From Pseudomonas sp. R-28-1W-6 (GTDB lineage: Bacteria > Pseudomonadota > Gammaproteobacteria > Pseudomonadales > Pseudomonadaceae), in contig NZ_WELK01000004.1 of assembly GCF_009799925.1 (NCBI RefSeq), positions 186,001 through 250,000 of the forward strand: a stretch of 64,000 bases of DNA, given 5' to 3'. This document shows, piece after piece, positions 9,225 to 18,316 of the stretch. The notes under the pieces were generated by a model. The model had not been told where the DNA came from. It did no database searches and saw only the letters and a list, made by a program, of their open reading frames with translations. Numbering within the stretch: the first letter of the stretch is position 1; each line of letters starts with the position of its first letter. A program made the position numbers and the translations under genes.

Positions 9225-10475
9225 ATGCGCATCTCCACCATCCAGGCGTTCAATAACGGTGTACAGGGCCTGCAGCGCAACTATGCCAGCGTCACCCGTA
9301 CCCAGGAGCAGATCAGCACCGGCAATCGTATACTTACCCCAGCTGATGATCCGGTAGCCTCGGTACGCCTGCTGCAGCTGGAACAGCAACAGAACGTGCT
9401 GACCCAGTACAAGGACAACCTCACGGCGGCGGACAACAGCCTGACCCAGGAGGAAGCCACCCTCAACTCGGTCAATACCATTCTCCAGCGCGTGCGCGAG
9501 CTTGCGGTGCAGGCCGGTAATGGCGCGCTCAGCCAGGCGGACCGGCAATCGATAGCCGCAGAGCTGGGCGAGCGCGAGGACGAGCTGCTCGGCCTGATGA
9601 ACACGCGTAACGCTCGCGGCGAATACCTGTTCTCCGGTTTTCAGGGCAAGACCCAGCCCTTTGTGCGCCAGGCAGATGGCTCCTACAGCTATCAGGGCGA
9701 CGAGGGGCAGCGCAAGCTGCAGGTGGCTAGCTCGCTAGACCTGGCGATCAGCGACAGCGGCAAGAAGATTTTTGAGAGCGTCACCAATGCCGGGCGCTTG
9801 GATAGCGTGCTTACAGTGAGTCCCGCTGGTTCCACCCTGAGCGTTTCTGCGCCCCTGGTGCAGGACGAAGTGGCCTTTTCCGGTGCCCCGTCATTCCCGG
9901 CGGCTGGTATCGAGATCGTCTTCGGCAATCCGGATGCCAGCAGCTACGAGGTGTTCGAGATCGGCGTGCCGGCCCCGGTGCTGTCCAGCGGTAAGCTGGA
10001 TGATGACTCGGGCAAGAGCGATCAGTTGGTGTTTCGTGGCATGACCTTGCAGTTCGACGGAGCTCCGGTCGGCGGCGAGACCATTCAGGTAACGGCCGAC
10101 CCGACTCAGGAAAAACAGGGCATTCTGACGACCATCGCCAATCTGCGTACGGCCCTGGAAGACGGTGTGGATACGCCTGCCGGAAGCCTGCAGATTCGCG
10201 ACGCGGTGGCCGAGGCACTAACCAATCTCGATCACGGCATGAGCACGGTGGACGGGGTGCGTGGCGAAATCGGCGCGCGTCTGAATATCCTCGACTCCAC
10301 CCGAACTGACAACGAAGACGTCAGCCTGGTGAATAAGGGGGTGCAGGCCGATCTGCGCGAGCTGGATTATGCTGAAGCCCTGTCGCGCCTGTCTTTTCAG
10401 TCGGTCATTCTGGAAGCCGCACAGCAAAGCTATGTGAAGATCAGCAGTCTTAGCCTGTTCAATCAGCTGCGCTGA
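9225..10475 (+). CDS. flgL: Flagellar hook-associated protein 3 FlgL
   Basis: FlgL is the second hook-filament junction protein, between FlgK and flagellin. From ATG 9225 the protein has 416 residues and starts MRISTIQAFNNGVQGLQRNY, the flagellin-like D0 helix, followed by TGNRILTPADDPVASVRLLQ. It ends SYVKISSLSLFNQLR. The reading frame is open upstream to 9141, but that part lies in the palindromic repeat; AAGAGG at 9212-9217 supports 9225. It is the last gene of the flgFGHIJKL unit, with a terminator at 10543. Confidence 0.96.
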   Translation: MRISTIQAFNNGVQGLQRNYASVTRTQEQISTGNRILTPADDPVASVRLLQLEQQQNVLTQYKDNLTAADNSLTQEEATLNSVNTILQRVRELAVQAGNGALSQADRQSIAAELGEREDELLGLMNTRNARGEYLFSGFQGKTQPFVRQADGSYSYQGDEGQRKLQVASSLDLAISDSGKKIFESVTNAGRLDSVLTVSPAGSTLSVSAPLVQDEVAFSGAPSFPAAGIEIVFGNPDASSYEVFEIGVPAPVLSSGKLDDDSGKSDQLVFRGMTLQFDGAPVGGETIQVTADPTQEKQGILTTIANLRTALEDGVDTPAGSLQIRDAVAEALTNLDHGMSTVDGVRGEIGARLNILDSTRTDNEDVSLVNKGVQADLRELDYAEALSRLSFQSVILEAAQQSYVKISSLSLFNQLR

Positions 10476-10542
10476 CGCAGTGCAGGCTGGGCTTGCGCCC
10501 TTGGAAAAATGGCAGCAAGCGGGCCAAAGCCCGCACCAAAGA

Positions 10543-10580
10543 AAAAGCCTCCCGGGAAGTCGAGGAGGCTTTTGTTTTTT
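10543..10580 (+). terminator. Intrinsic terminator after flgL
   Basis: The 10-bp stem AAAAGCCTCC / GGAGGCTTTT (10543-10552 with 10564-10573) encloses an 11-base loop and runs into TTTTGTTTTTT. It lies 68 bases past the flgL stop and ends the flgFGHIJKL transcript. Confidence 0.92.
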
Positions 10581-10844
10581 GCCTCAGTCAATTGGCGGTG
10601 CCTGTGCGCAACGACCAATCCTCCCAATCATCGGTCAGACAAGTCATTTTTCGCTCGTGGCGCTTTACTGCTGGGGCTGGCGCGTTTTCCAGTCCTACCC
10701 TGGCGCGGCGCGCTTGCCAGGGTAGCTTGGCGGGGGCGATATGCCGACGAAAAGCCGCCAGTGGCGCGTTTATCTTCGCCTTAACGCTGCAAATGGCTGT
10801 TTTGGCTATGGAATTTTTTTTCGTCAAATATGAAGAAAAGTCCC

Positions 10845-10871
10845 TAAAGCATCCTTGGGTAGCGCCGATAA
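10845..10871 (+). promoter_or_regulatory. Sigma-28 (FliA) promoter of fliC
   Basis: TAAA at 10845-10848 and GCCGATAA at 10864-10871 are separated by exactly 15 bases, a perfect match to the FliA consensus TAAA-N15-GCCGATAA. It lies about 100 bases upstream of the fliC ATG. Flagellin is the classic FliA-dependent, FlgM-gated gene, so its late expression is strongly supported. Confidence 0.95.
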
Positions 10872-10972
10872 AGATTACGAATGCGAAGTTTATGGGCGCC
10901 TGAGCAAGCAGCAGGCTCACAGCTCGCAAACTCAGGCAAACCTAAGTACCAGCGCCCTTGGAGGCAAATACC

Positions 10973-12142
10973 ATGGCTCTTACTGTCAACACTAACGTCG
11001 CGTCCCTCAACACCCAGCGCAACCTGAACACCTCGTCCAACGCCCTGGCGACTTCCCTGCAGCGTCTGTCCACCGGTTCGCGCATCAACTCCGCCAAGGA
11101 CGATGCCGCCGGCCTGCAGATCGCCAACCGCCTGACCAGTCAGGTCAACGGCCTGGGTGTTGCGGTCAAGAACGCCAACGACGGTATCTCCCTGGCGCAG
11201 ACCGCCGAAGGCGCCCTGCAGCAGTCGACCAACATCCTGCAGCGCATGCGTGACCTGTCCCTGCAGTCGGCCAACGGCTCCAACAGCGACTCCGAGCGTG
11301 ACGCACTGAACTCCGAAGTGGGTCAGCTGAAGAAAGAACTCGACCGTATCAGCAACACCACCACCTTCGGTGGTCGCAAGCTGCTGGACGGCAACTTCGG
11401 CACCACCAGCTTCCAGGTCGGTTCCGCGGCCAACGAAAGCATCAGTGTCAGCATTGCCGAGATGAGTACTGAGTCGCTTGAGGGGGCTTTCTTCGAGACA
11501 GCCTTTGGTAATGCCACTGCTGCCGCTACTGCCGACGGCACTGTCACCATGACGCTGACCTTTGCTGACGCCAGTACGGTTGACGTGACCGCTGAACTCA
11601 AGAATGGCGACACTACCGCAGAAGTCACCGACAAGCTCGCTGCGGCCATTAACGACGCAAACTTGGAAGTGGGTGTTCACAAGGATAGTACCGGTGCCTA
11701 TCAGGTGATCAACAAGGCGGACCCGACTGATTCGACAACCTCCAACCTGACGACTATCACCTTTGCAGATACGGATACCACAGGCGCAGCTTTTGCGACT
11801 GTTACTCCCGGCGCTGCTTCTGCTAGCAACACGGTGAATGACATCGATATCACCGATGTCGCCGGTGCACAGGCTGCGGTGCTGGTCATCGATGACGCGA
11901 TCAAGTCCATCGACGCCCAGCGCGCCGATCTCGGTGCCGTGCAGAACCGCTTCGACAACACCATCGCCAACCTGCAGAACATCTCGGAAAACGTCTCGGC
12001 TGCTCGTGGTCGTATCCAGGACACTGACTTCGCTGCCGAAACCGCCAACCTGAGCAAGAACCAGATCCTGCAACAGGCCGGTACCGCGATCCTGGCCCAG
12101 GCCAACCAGCTGCCGCAGGCGGTGCTCAGCCTCCTGCAGTAA
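10973..12142 (+). CDS. fliC: Flagellin FliC
   Basis: FliC is the filament subunit. From ATG 10973 it has 389 residues, starting [18 protein letters not shown] with [20 protein letters not shown] and ending [20 protein letters not shown] plus PQAVLSLLQ, the two conserved D0/D1 arms. The central part (about residues 165-290, bases 11460-11850) is Thr/Ala/Asp-rich, with looser codon use than the ends, and forms the exposed variable domain. The protein is short for a flagellin, so the outer domain is small. GGAGG at 10960-10964 selects this ATG over the in-frame TTG at 10958. The gene has its own sigma-28 promoter and a following terminator. Confidence 0.98.
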   Translation: MALTVNTNVASLNTQRNLNTSSNALATSLQRLSTGSRINSAKDDAAGLQIANRLTSQVNGLGVAVKNANDGISLAQTAEGALQQSTNILQRMRDLSLQSANGSNSDSERDALNSEVGQLKKELDRISNTTTFGGRKLLDGNFGTTSFQVGSAANESISVSIAEMSTESLEGAFFETAFGNATAAATADGTVTMTLTFADASTVDVTAELKNGDTTAEVTDKLAAAINDANLEVGVHKDSTGAYQVINKADPTDSTTSNLTTITFADTDTTGAAFATVTPGAASASNTVNDIDITDVAGAQAAVLVIDDAIKSIDAQRADLGAVQNRFDNTIANLQNISENVSAARGRIQDTDFAAETANLSKNQILQQAGTAILAQANQLPQAVLSLLQ

Positions 12143-12169
12143 GCTGAAACAGCCAGTCAGCGTTAGACT

Positions 12170-12200
12170 ACGGGGGGAAGTGCCTGGCGCTTCCCCCCGT
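12170..12200 (+). terminator. Hairpin terminator after fliC
   Basis: An 11-bp perfect stem, ACGGGGGGAAG / CTTCCCCCCGT, with a 9-base loop lies 27 bases after the fliC stop. It is followed only by CTTGCCATTT, so termination may be partial and allow some read-through into flaG. Confidence 0.8.
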
Positions 12201-12223
12201 CTTGCCATTTAGAGGGTGTGACG

Positions 12224-12610
12224 ATGGACATAGGTATCAGCAATCCGTTGTCGTTAGTAACAACCGGGTCAAGGTCGCAGGCCGGGACAGCCAACGGTTC
12301 TGCCGTGCAGCCTGAACTGTCGCCCGCGACCGAACTGGCGGCTCGTCCAACGGCAACCCAGCAGCCCGAGCAGTCTGCAGAGTCGGTCAGGGAATCCGTT
12401 GAAAAGGCCGTGTCCTCGATTCAGGGCTTTGTTCAATCGATTCGGCGCGATCTGAATTTCGATTTCGATGATTCTTCCGGGCGCGTGGTGGTCAAGGTCA
12501 CGGATTCGGCGTCGGGAGATGTCGTTCGTCAGATCCCCACTGAAGATGCGTTGCGTTTGGCCGAAAACCTGGAAGAGATCCGTAGCCTGCTGTTCAAGGC
12601 AGAAGCCTGA
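12224..12610 (+). CDS. flaG: FlaG family flagellar protein
   Basis: FlaG proteins sit between flagellin and filament-cap genes in polar flagellates and influence filament length; the mechanism is not settled. The 128-residue product has a low-complexity Ser/Ala/Gln-rich N-terminal half (about 1-60) and the conserved FlaG core, with DLNFDFDDSSGRVVVKV followed by DVVRQIPTEDALRLAE. AGAGGG at 12211-12216 is spaced for the ATG at 12224 rather than the GTG at 12218. It lies 68 bases ahead of fliD. The family assignment is firm; the exact role is not. Confidence 0.92.
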   Translation: MDIGISNPLSLVTTGSRSQAGTANGSAVQPELSPATELAARPTATQQPEQSAESVRESVEKAVSSIQGFVQSIRRDLNFDFDDSSGRVVVKVTDSASGDVVRQIPTEDALRLAENLEEIRSLLFKAEA

Positions 12611-12611
12611 A

Positions 12612-12626
12612 TGGCATGAATTTTGT
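12612..12626 (+). promoter_or_regulatory. Possible weak sigma-54 promoter ahead of fliD
   Basis: TGGCATGAATTTTGT resembles TGGCACG-N4-TTGC with the right spacing, but the -12 element reads TTGT in place of TTGC and one -24 base differs. It lies 53 bases before the fliD start. fliD is reported to be RpoN/FleQ-linked in Pseudomonas, which makes the site plausible, but sequence alone is weak support. Confidence 0.4.
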
Positions 12627-12678
12627 TTATGTTTGGTTTTCAGCGTAAAAGCGTCAACCCCATGACGAGGTGACCAGC

Positions 12679-14094
12679 ATGGTCGGTTTAACGGGTATTG
12701 GTTCTGGCATCGATATCGACAGCATTGTCGGTGCGTTGGTCAGTGCGGAAAAGGCTCCTAAAGAAGCGCAGCTGGCGCGTCTTGAAAAGGCCACGACGAC
12801 CAAGTTCTCCGCCTTGGGCCAGCTCAAGAGTTCCCTGAGTGCATTCCAGACAGCACTGAAGGAGTTGAACGATACTTCGCTGTTTGAAAAGCGTACGGCC
12901 AGCTCATCCAATACCGCCTCGCTAACCGCTTCTGCCAGCAAGAGTGCCCTGGCCGGTATCTACCAGGTGGCGGTGAATCGCCTGGCGGCCTCCAGCAAGG
13001 TGGCTTCCGCTGCGGTGGACAATACTTTCGGCAGCGGTGCGGCGGAGGAAATCTTCACCGTCAAGCTGGGCGCTGGTGATACCGGCACGCAAGTCAAGAT
13101 CACCGCGGGTTCCGATTTGTCGAGCACCCGCGACCAGCTCAATGCGGCGCTCAAGGACAAGGGCATCAGCGTCAATATCGTCAGCAATCCGGGCTCGACC
13201 ACCGGAGAGTCGCGCCTGGTATTCAGCTCCAGCAAGACGGGGGCCGGCCAGGATGTGATCGTGACGGGCACGGGTAACCTGGCTGCGCTGAATGCCAATG
13301 GGGCCGTTGCCTTGAATGCCGCGGATACCGCCAGCGCGGGTTACATCACCCAGGCGGCCGATGCCGAGTTCAGCATCGACGGGCTGACGCTGACTAGCCC
13401 GACCAATAGCGTGACCGGTGCCATTCCGGAAGTGACCCTTGAACTGGTTGCCAAGACCGAGGTGGACAAAACGCTGACGGTGACGGTGGGCCAGGATACC
13501 GGTGGGGTTACGGACAGCATCAAGAAGTTTGTCGACGCCTATAACAAGCTGATTAAGACCAGCAATGAACTGACCAGCGTTGTATCGGTGGGCGAAGGCA
13601 AGGAGCCGGTGGTCGGCGGCCTGGTCGGCGATACTACTGTGCGCAACCTGCTGAGCGCCGTACGTAACGAACTGGTCAACCCGGCGAATCAGGATGGCGT
13701 TCGCGTATTGTCGGATCTGGGTATCACCACTCAGAAAGATGGCACCCTGAAAATCAATGACGACAAGCTCAAGTCCGCGCTCAAGAATAACTTTGATGCG
13801 GTGGGCACCTTCTTTACCGGCGAAAGTGGCCTGATGAGCCGAATCGACAAGCGCATCGACGGCTTCGTCAAGACCGGTGGCGTGCTCGAACAGCGGATAA
13901 GCGGTTTGCAGTCGACTATCGATGATATCGACAAGCAGAAAGAAAACCTCACCCTGCGAATCGAGAAGGTGCAGGCCCGCCTATATGCCCAGTTCAATGC
14001 CATGGATGCCCTGGTTGGGCAGTTGAACCAGACTAGCGATCGTTTGACCCAGTCGCTTGCCAGCCTGCCAGGCTTCGTGAAAAAGGATAGTTAA
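12679..14094 (+). CDS. fliD: Filament cap protein FliD
   Basis: FliD (HAP2) caps the filament tip, folds incoming flagellin, and in P. aeruginosa is a mucin adhesin. From ATG 12679 the protein has 471 residues. It begins MVGLTGIGSGIDIDSIVGAL, the hallmark N-terminus, and ends in a coiled coil (about 395-460) containing QSTIDDIDKQKENLTLRIEK. The middle bears the leg and head domains, with more variable codon use. GAGG at 12667-12670 is correctly spaced for this ATG; an in-frame GTG at 12670 is not. fliS-type genes follow within 3 bases, which fits coupled chaperone production. Confidence 0.97.
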   Translation: MVGLTGIGSGIDIDSIVGALVSAEKAPKEAQLARLEKATTTKFSALGQLKSSLSAFQTALKELNDTSLFEKRTASSSNTASLTASASKSALAGIYQVAVNRLAASSKVASAAVDNTFGSGAAEEIFTVKLGAGDTGTQVKITAGSDLSSTRDQLNAALKDKGISVNIVSNPGSTTGESRLVFSSSKTGAGQDVIVTGTGNLAALNANGAVALNAADTASAGYITQAADAEFSIDGLTLTSPTNSVTGAIPEVTLELVAKTEVDKTLTVTVGQDTGGVTDSIKKFVDAYNKLIKTSNELTSVVSVGEGKEPVVGGLVGDTTVRNLLSAVRNELVNPANQDGVRVLSDLGITTQKDGTLKINDDKLKSALKNNFDAVGTFFTGESGLMSRIDKRIDGFVKTGGVLEQRISGLQSTIDDIDKQKENLTLRIEKVQARLYAQFNAMDALVGQLNQTSDRLTQSLASLPGFVKKDS

Positions 14095-14097
14095 GCG

Positions 14098-14490
14098 ATG
14101 AGCAAGAAATCCATCGACACCTACAAGCAGGTTCGGATCAGCCAGGAAGTCAGCAACTATCGGGCAGTACAGATGCTGCTCGATGGCGCCATTGAGCGCC
14201 TGCTGCTGGCGAAACAGGCTCAGGCGGAGGGCAAACCCAACCTGCGTGGCGAGGCGGTGGGCTCGACACTGAGCATCATTGGCGTGCTGCAGGCCAGTCT
14301 GGATAAGGAACTGGGTGGTGATATCGCCGAGAACCTTGATGCCCTGTACGACTACATGACCCGCCGTTTGGCTGGTGTCGCCCTGGATGGTACGCCGCGC
14401 TCCCTGGACGAAGTTCAGGCGCTGCTGGGGCAGATCAAAACTGCCTGGGATGCCATCGGCCCCGAAGTCGAAACACCTCCTGCCGGCTGA
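14098..14490 (+). CDS. FliS-like flagellar export chaperone, paralogue 1
   Basis: FliS proteins bind the C-terminal D0 helix of flagellin and stop premature polymerisation. This 130-residue product has the family pattern [20 protein letters not shown], then [20 protein letters not shown] and LYDYMTRRL. Compared with the next gene it lacks the usual QY start and is more divergent, so it corresponds to the extra FliS (sometimes called FliS') seen in several pseudomonads. It starts 3 bases after the fliD stop. Whether it prefers FliC or another substrate cannot be told from sequence. Confidence 0.88.
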   Translation: MSKKSIDTYKQVRISQEVSNYRAVQMLLDGAIERLLLAKQAQAEGKPNLRGEAVGSTLSIIGVLQASLDKELGGDIAENLDALYDYMTRRLAGVALDGTPRSLDEVQALLGQIKTAWDAIGPEVETPPAG

Positions 14491-14562
14491 CTTCATTGCT
14501 AAAGCTTTGCCCTGTGATGCCGATATCTTGAGTATCCAGCAAGCAGAATGGCGAGAGCGACA

Positions 14563-14943
14563 ATGAATGCGATGGCGGCCCTCCGGCAGTATCAAACCGT
14601 CAACACTCAGACTCAATTGACCGATGCAGATCCGCACCGCCTGATTCAGATGTTGATGGATGGCGGCCTGTCCCGCCTGGCTCAGGCCAGGGGTGCGATG
14701 CAGTACGGTCAGTTGGCGGCCAAGGGTGAACTTATCGGCAAGGCCATCGGTATCATTGGTGGCCTGCGCGATGGGCTGAACTTTGCGCAGGGTGGCGAAA
14801 TCGCGGTCAACCTGGACCGGCTCTATGAATACATGATCTCTCGTCTGGTCAAAGCCAATCGAGACAACGATATGGCGCTGATCGACGAAGTGGCCGATCT
14901 GCTGCGTAATGTGAAATCCGGTTGGGATGCCATCAGTCACTGA
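14563..14943 (+). CDS. fliS: Flagellin export chaperone FliS
   Basis: This is the canonical FliS by sequence. The 126-residue protein begins MNAMAALRQYQTVN and has DPHRLIQMLMDGGLSRLAQA, then KGELIGKAIGIIGGLRDGL and LYEYMISRLVKAN, as in Pseudomonas FliS. I chose ATG 14563 because GCGAGAG lies just upstream and because family members begin close to this Met; the in-frame ATG at 14548 would add five residues. It is the second of two adjacent fliS-type genes, 72 bases after the first, probably an old tandem duplication that diverged. Confidence 0.93.
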   Translation: MNAMAALRQYQTVNTQTQLTDADPHRLIQMLMDGGLSRLAQARGAMQYGQLAAKGELIGKAIGIIGGLRDGLNFAQGGEIAVNLDRLYEYMISRLVKANRDNDMALIDEVADLLRNVKSGWDAISH

Positions 14944-14972
14944 TGCGTGCCACAAGCCGAGAGGGGAATCTC

Positions 14973-15269
14973 ATGAGTTCATCCGTGCAACGTCTGGAAG
15001 CCACCGGCAGTGCCCTGCGCGACGCCCTGGCCCGCCAGGACTGGGCAGCCATCGGCGAGCTGGATGCGCAGTGCCGGCAGGCCGTCGACGAAGCCATGGT
15101 CGAGGCCGTGCGCGACGAAGGCGTACTGCGTGAGCGCATGCAGGAATTGCTCGACCTCTATCGCGAGCTGGTGACCATGTGTCAGACCGAGCAACGCCGC
15201 CTGGCCGGCGAGCTGGTGCAGCTGAACCAGTCGCAGCAGGGTGCGAAGGTCTACCAACTGTTTACCTGA
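14973..15269 (+). CDS. fliT: FliT/FleP-type small flagellar protein
   Basis: The 98-residue, mostly helical product begins MSSSVQRLEATGSALRDALA and contains LDLYRELVTMCQTEQRRLAG. Its position after fliS and its size match FliT-type chaperones for FliD and the P. aeruginosa gene fleP, linked to pilus length. I cannot separate these names by sequence alone. GAGGGG about eight bases upstream of ATG 14973 supports this start; the frame is open further upstream. It is the last gene before a terminator. Confidence 0.72.
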   Translation: MSSSVQRLEATGSALRDALARQDWAAIGELDAQCRQAVDEAMVEAVRDEGVLRERMQELLDLYRELVTMCQTEQRRLAGELVQLNQSQQGAKVYQLFT

Positions 15270-15305
15270 GTTCGACTTCGACGGCCCGAGTCGAACGCGT
15301 TTTTG
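15270..15305 (+). terminator. Intrinsic terminator after fliT
   Basis: The 8-bp stem GTTCGACT / AGTCGAAC (15270-15277 with 15289-15296) is followed by GCGTTTTTG. It starts at the last base of the fliT stop codon and ends the flaG-fliD-fliS-fliT unit. Confidence 0.85.
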
Positions 15306-15357
15306 CCCTTCATTCTGATTTTCCTCGCGAATACGCAAGAAAAATCACGTCATTAAA

Positions 15358-15386
15358 TTGACTCGCGCCTTGTTTTTGACTTTACT
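15358..15386 (+). promoter_or_regulatory. fleQ: Possible sigma-70 promoter of fleQ
   Basis: TTGACT and TTTACT are separated by 17 bases, giving a reasonable -35 and a poor -10. The site lies 76 bases before the fleQ ATG. No sigma-54 site is visible here, consistent with fleQ being the RpoN-independent top of the cascade in P. aeruginosa. The call rests on two hexamers only. Confidence 0.4.
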
Positions 15387-15404
15387 AGTGGCCAATTGCC
15401 GGTG

Positions 15405-15427
15405 TTGCCTGCTGTAGTGGCAGGCAA
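15405..15427 (+). promoter_or_regulatory. Hairpin in the fleQ leader
   Basis: TTGCCTGC and GCAGGCAA form a perfect 8-bp stem with a 7-base loop, 35 bases upstream of the fleQ ATG. The short TTT after it could make it a weak terminator, but a better terminator already follows fliT. It could shape fleQ translation or be an operator. Confidence 0.55.
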
Positions 15428-15462
15428 TTTCATTTCCAGCTCGCGAGTCAGAACCTAACAAG

Positions 15463-16938
<1,476 letters not shown>

Positions 16939-16963
16939 GCCTCTCCCGTTTCCTTGTCGATAG

Positions 16964-17000
16964 AGCCGGAGCTTTGACACAGCCTCCGGCTTTATTTTTT
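16964..17000 (+). terminator. Intrinsic terminator after fleQ
   Basis: AGCCGGAG / CTCCGGCT forms an 8-bp stem (16964-16971 with 16984-16991), directly followed by TTATTTTTT. It isolates fleQ from fleSR. Confidence 0.92.
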
Positions 17001-17029
17001 AAGTAATTGATTAATAACGACATTTTTTT

Positions 17030-17044
17030 AGGCACGGGTATTGC
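17030..17044 (+). promoter_or_regulatory. Sigma-54 promoter of fleSR
   Basis: AGGCACGGGTATTGC has -24 GG and -12 GC exactly ten bases apart and differs from the RpoN consensus only at its first base. It lies 53 bases upstream of the fleS ATG and just after the fleQ terminator. FleQ-dependent activation is the known pattern in P. aeruginosa. Confidence 0.9.
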
Positions 17045-17097
17045 TAAGACTCTACTGACTGACCGTCTGCTGACGGTCTGCCCAGTGAGAGAAGAGC

Positions 17098-18312
17098 ATG
17101 AGTCAGGCCGCCCAACAGCCGCAAACCCCGCAATCCGTGGCCCCCGCGCCCGTCGAGCAAGCCAGCCGTGCGAGCCTGGAGCAGGCGTTCGAGCTGTTCA
17201 ATCAGATGTCGACGCAGCTCACGGCCTCCTACAGCATGCTCGAGGCCCGGGTCACCGAGCTCAAGGGCCAGCTGGCGCTGGTCAGTGCCCAGCGCATGCA
17301 GGAGCTGGCGGAGAAGGAGCGCCTGGCCCATCGCCTGCAGAGCCTGCTCGATCTGCTGCCGGGCGGCGTCATCGTCATCGATGGCCAGGGCGTGGTGCGC
17401 GAGGCCAATCCGGTGGCGCGCAACCTGCTGGTCAAGCCCCTGGTCGGCATGCTCTGGCGCGAAGTCATTCAGCGCAGCTTTGCCCCGCGCGAGGATGACG
17501 GTCATGAAATTTCCCTCAAGGATGGCCGCCGGCTGTCCATCGCCACCCGTTCGCTGCATGGCGAGCCGGGGCAGCTGGTATTGCTCACCGACCTGACGGA
17601 AACCCGTCGCCTGCAGGATCAGCTGTCGCGTCACGAGCGCCTGTCGGCCCTCGGGCGCATGGTCGCCTCGCTGGCCCATCAGATTCGCACACCGCTGTCG
17701 GCGGCCCTGCTGTATGCCAGCCACCTGGCCGAACAGGCGTTGCCGCTGGAGCAGCAGCAGCGCTTCGCCGGGCGCCTGAAGGAACGCCTGCACGAGCTGG
17801 AGCACCAGGTGCGCGACATGCTGGTGTTTGCCCGGGGCGAGCTGCCCCTGCCGGATCGCCTCGCCCCGGCGGCGCTGTTCGCTGCCCTGCGCAGTGCCGC
17901 CGAGTCGCATGTGCAGGGCCTGAACGTGCGCTGGCAGTGCGACGCCCGCGGCGGCGAGCTGCTGTGCAATCGCGACACCCTGGTCGGCACCGTGCTCAAC
18001 CTGATCGAGAACTCGATCCAGGCCGCCGGCCGCGAGGCGCGCCTGAAGATCCATCTGTATGCGCGCGGCAACAGCCTGCGCCTGTGCGTCAGCGACAACG
18101 GCCAGGGCATCGCCCCGGACACCCTGGCGCGCCTCGGCGAGCCTTTCTTCACCACCAAGACCACCGGAACCGGCCTCGGCCTCGCCGTGGTCCAGGCGGT
18201 GGCGCGCGCCCACCAGGGCGAACTGCAGCTGCGCTCGCGCGTTGGCCGCGGCACTTGCGCCACCCTCGTTCTGCCGCGGCTTCCCGCGGCGCCATCGGTT
18301 AACCAGGAGTAA
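17098..18312 (+). CDS. fleS: Flagellar sensor histidine kinase FleS
   Basis: FleS phosphorylates FleR to switch on late sigma-54 promoters (basal body and hook). The 404-residue protein has a coiled N-terminus, a PAS domain (about 80-170, with DLLPGGVIVIDGQGVVREAN), a HisKA dimerisation helix with phospho-acceptor His194 in SLAHQIRTPLSAALL, and an ATPase domain with N-box NLIENSIQAA, DNGQGIAPD and GTGLGLAV. There are no membrane segments, so it is a cytoplasmic kinase whose cue is internal. fleR follows 4 bases after the stop. Confidence 0.97.
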   Translation: MSQAAQQPQTPQSVAPAPVEQASRASLEQAFELFNQMSTQLTASYSMLEARVTELKGQLALVSAQRMQELAEKERLAHRLQSLLDLLPGGVIVIDGQGVVREANPVARNLLVKPLVGMLWREVIQRSFAPREDDGHEISLKDGRRLSIATRSLHGEPGQLVLLTDLTETRRLQDQLSRHERLSALGRMVASLAHQIRTPLSAALLYASHLAEQALPLEQQQRFAGRLKERLHELEHQVRDMLVFARGELPLPDRLAPAALFAALRSAAESHVQGLNVRWQCDARGGELLCNRDTLVGTVLNLIENSIQAAGREARLKIHLYARGNSLRLCVSDNGQGIAPDTLARLGEPFFTTKTTGTGLGLAVVQAVARAHQGELQLRSRVGRGTCATLVLPRLPAAPSVNQE

Positions 18313-18316
18313 CGCC

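Larger units (their letters stand above)
10476..10972. other. Non-coding gap between flgL and fliC
   Basis: These 497 bases hold the flgL terminator (10543-10580), an AT-richer stretch around 10800-10850, the sigma-28 promoter (10845-10871) and the fliC leader of about 90 bases with its GGAGG site at 10960-10964. Several short open frames on both strands cross the region, but none has a convincing start, ribosome binding site or recognisable protein. No glycosyltransferase or other flagellin-modification gene is present, although this is where such genes sit in P. aeruginosa. Confidence 0.8.

Noticed and set aside
10493..10903. Open frames in the flgL-fliC gap
   Set aside because: They run through a clear terminator and into the sigma-28 promoter, lack ribosome sites and resemble no known protein.
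17007..17498. Alternative reading frame starting ahead of fleS
   Set aside because: It runs through the sigma-54 promoter and then in a different frame over fleS, whose domains are intact.
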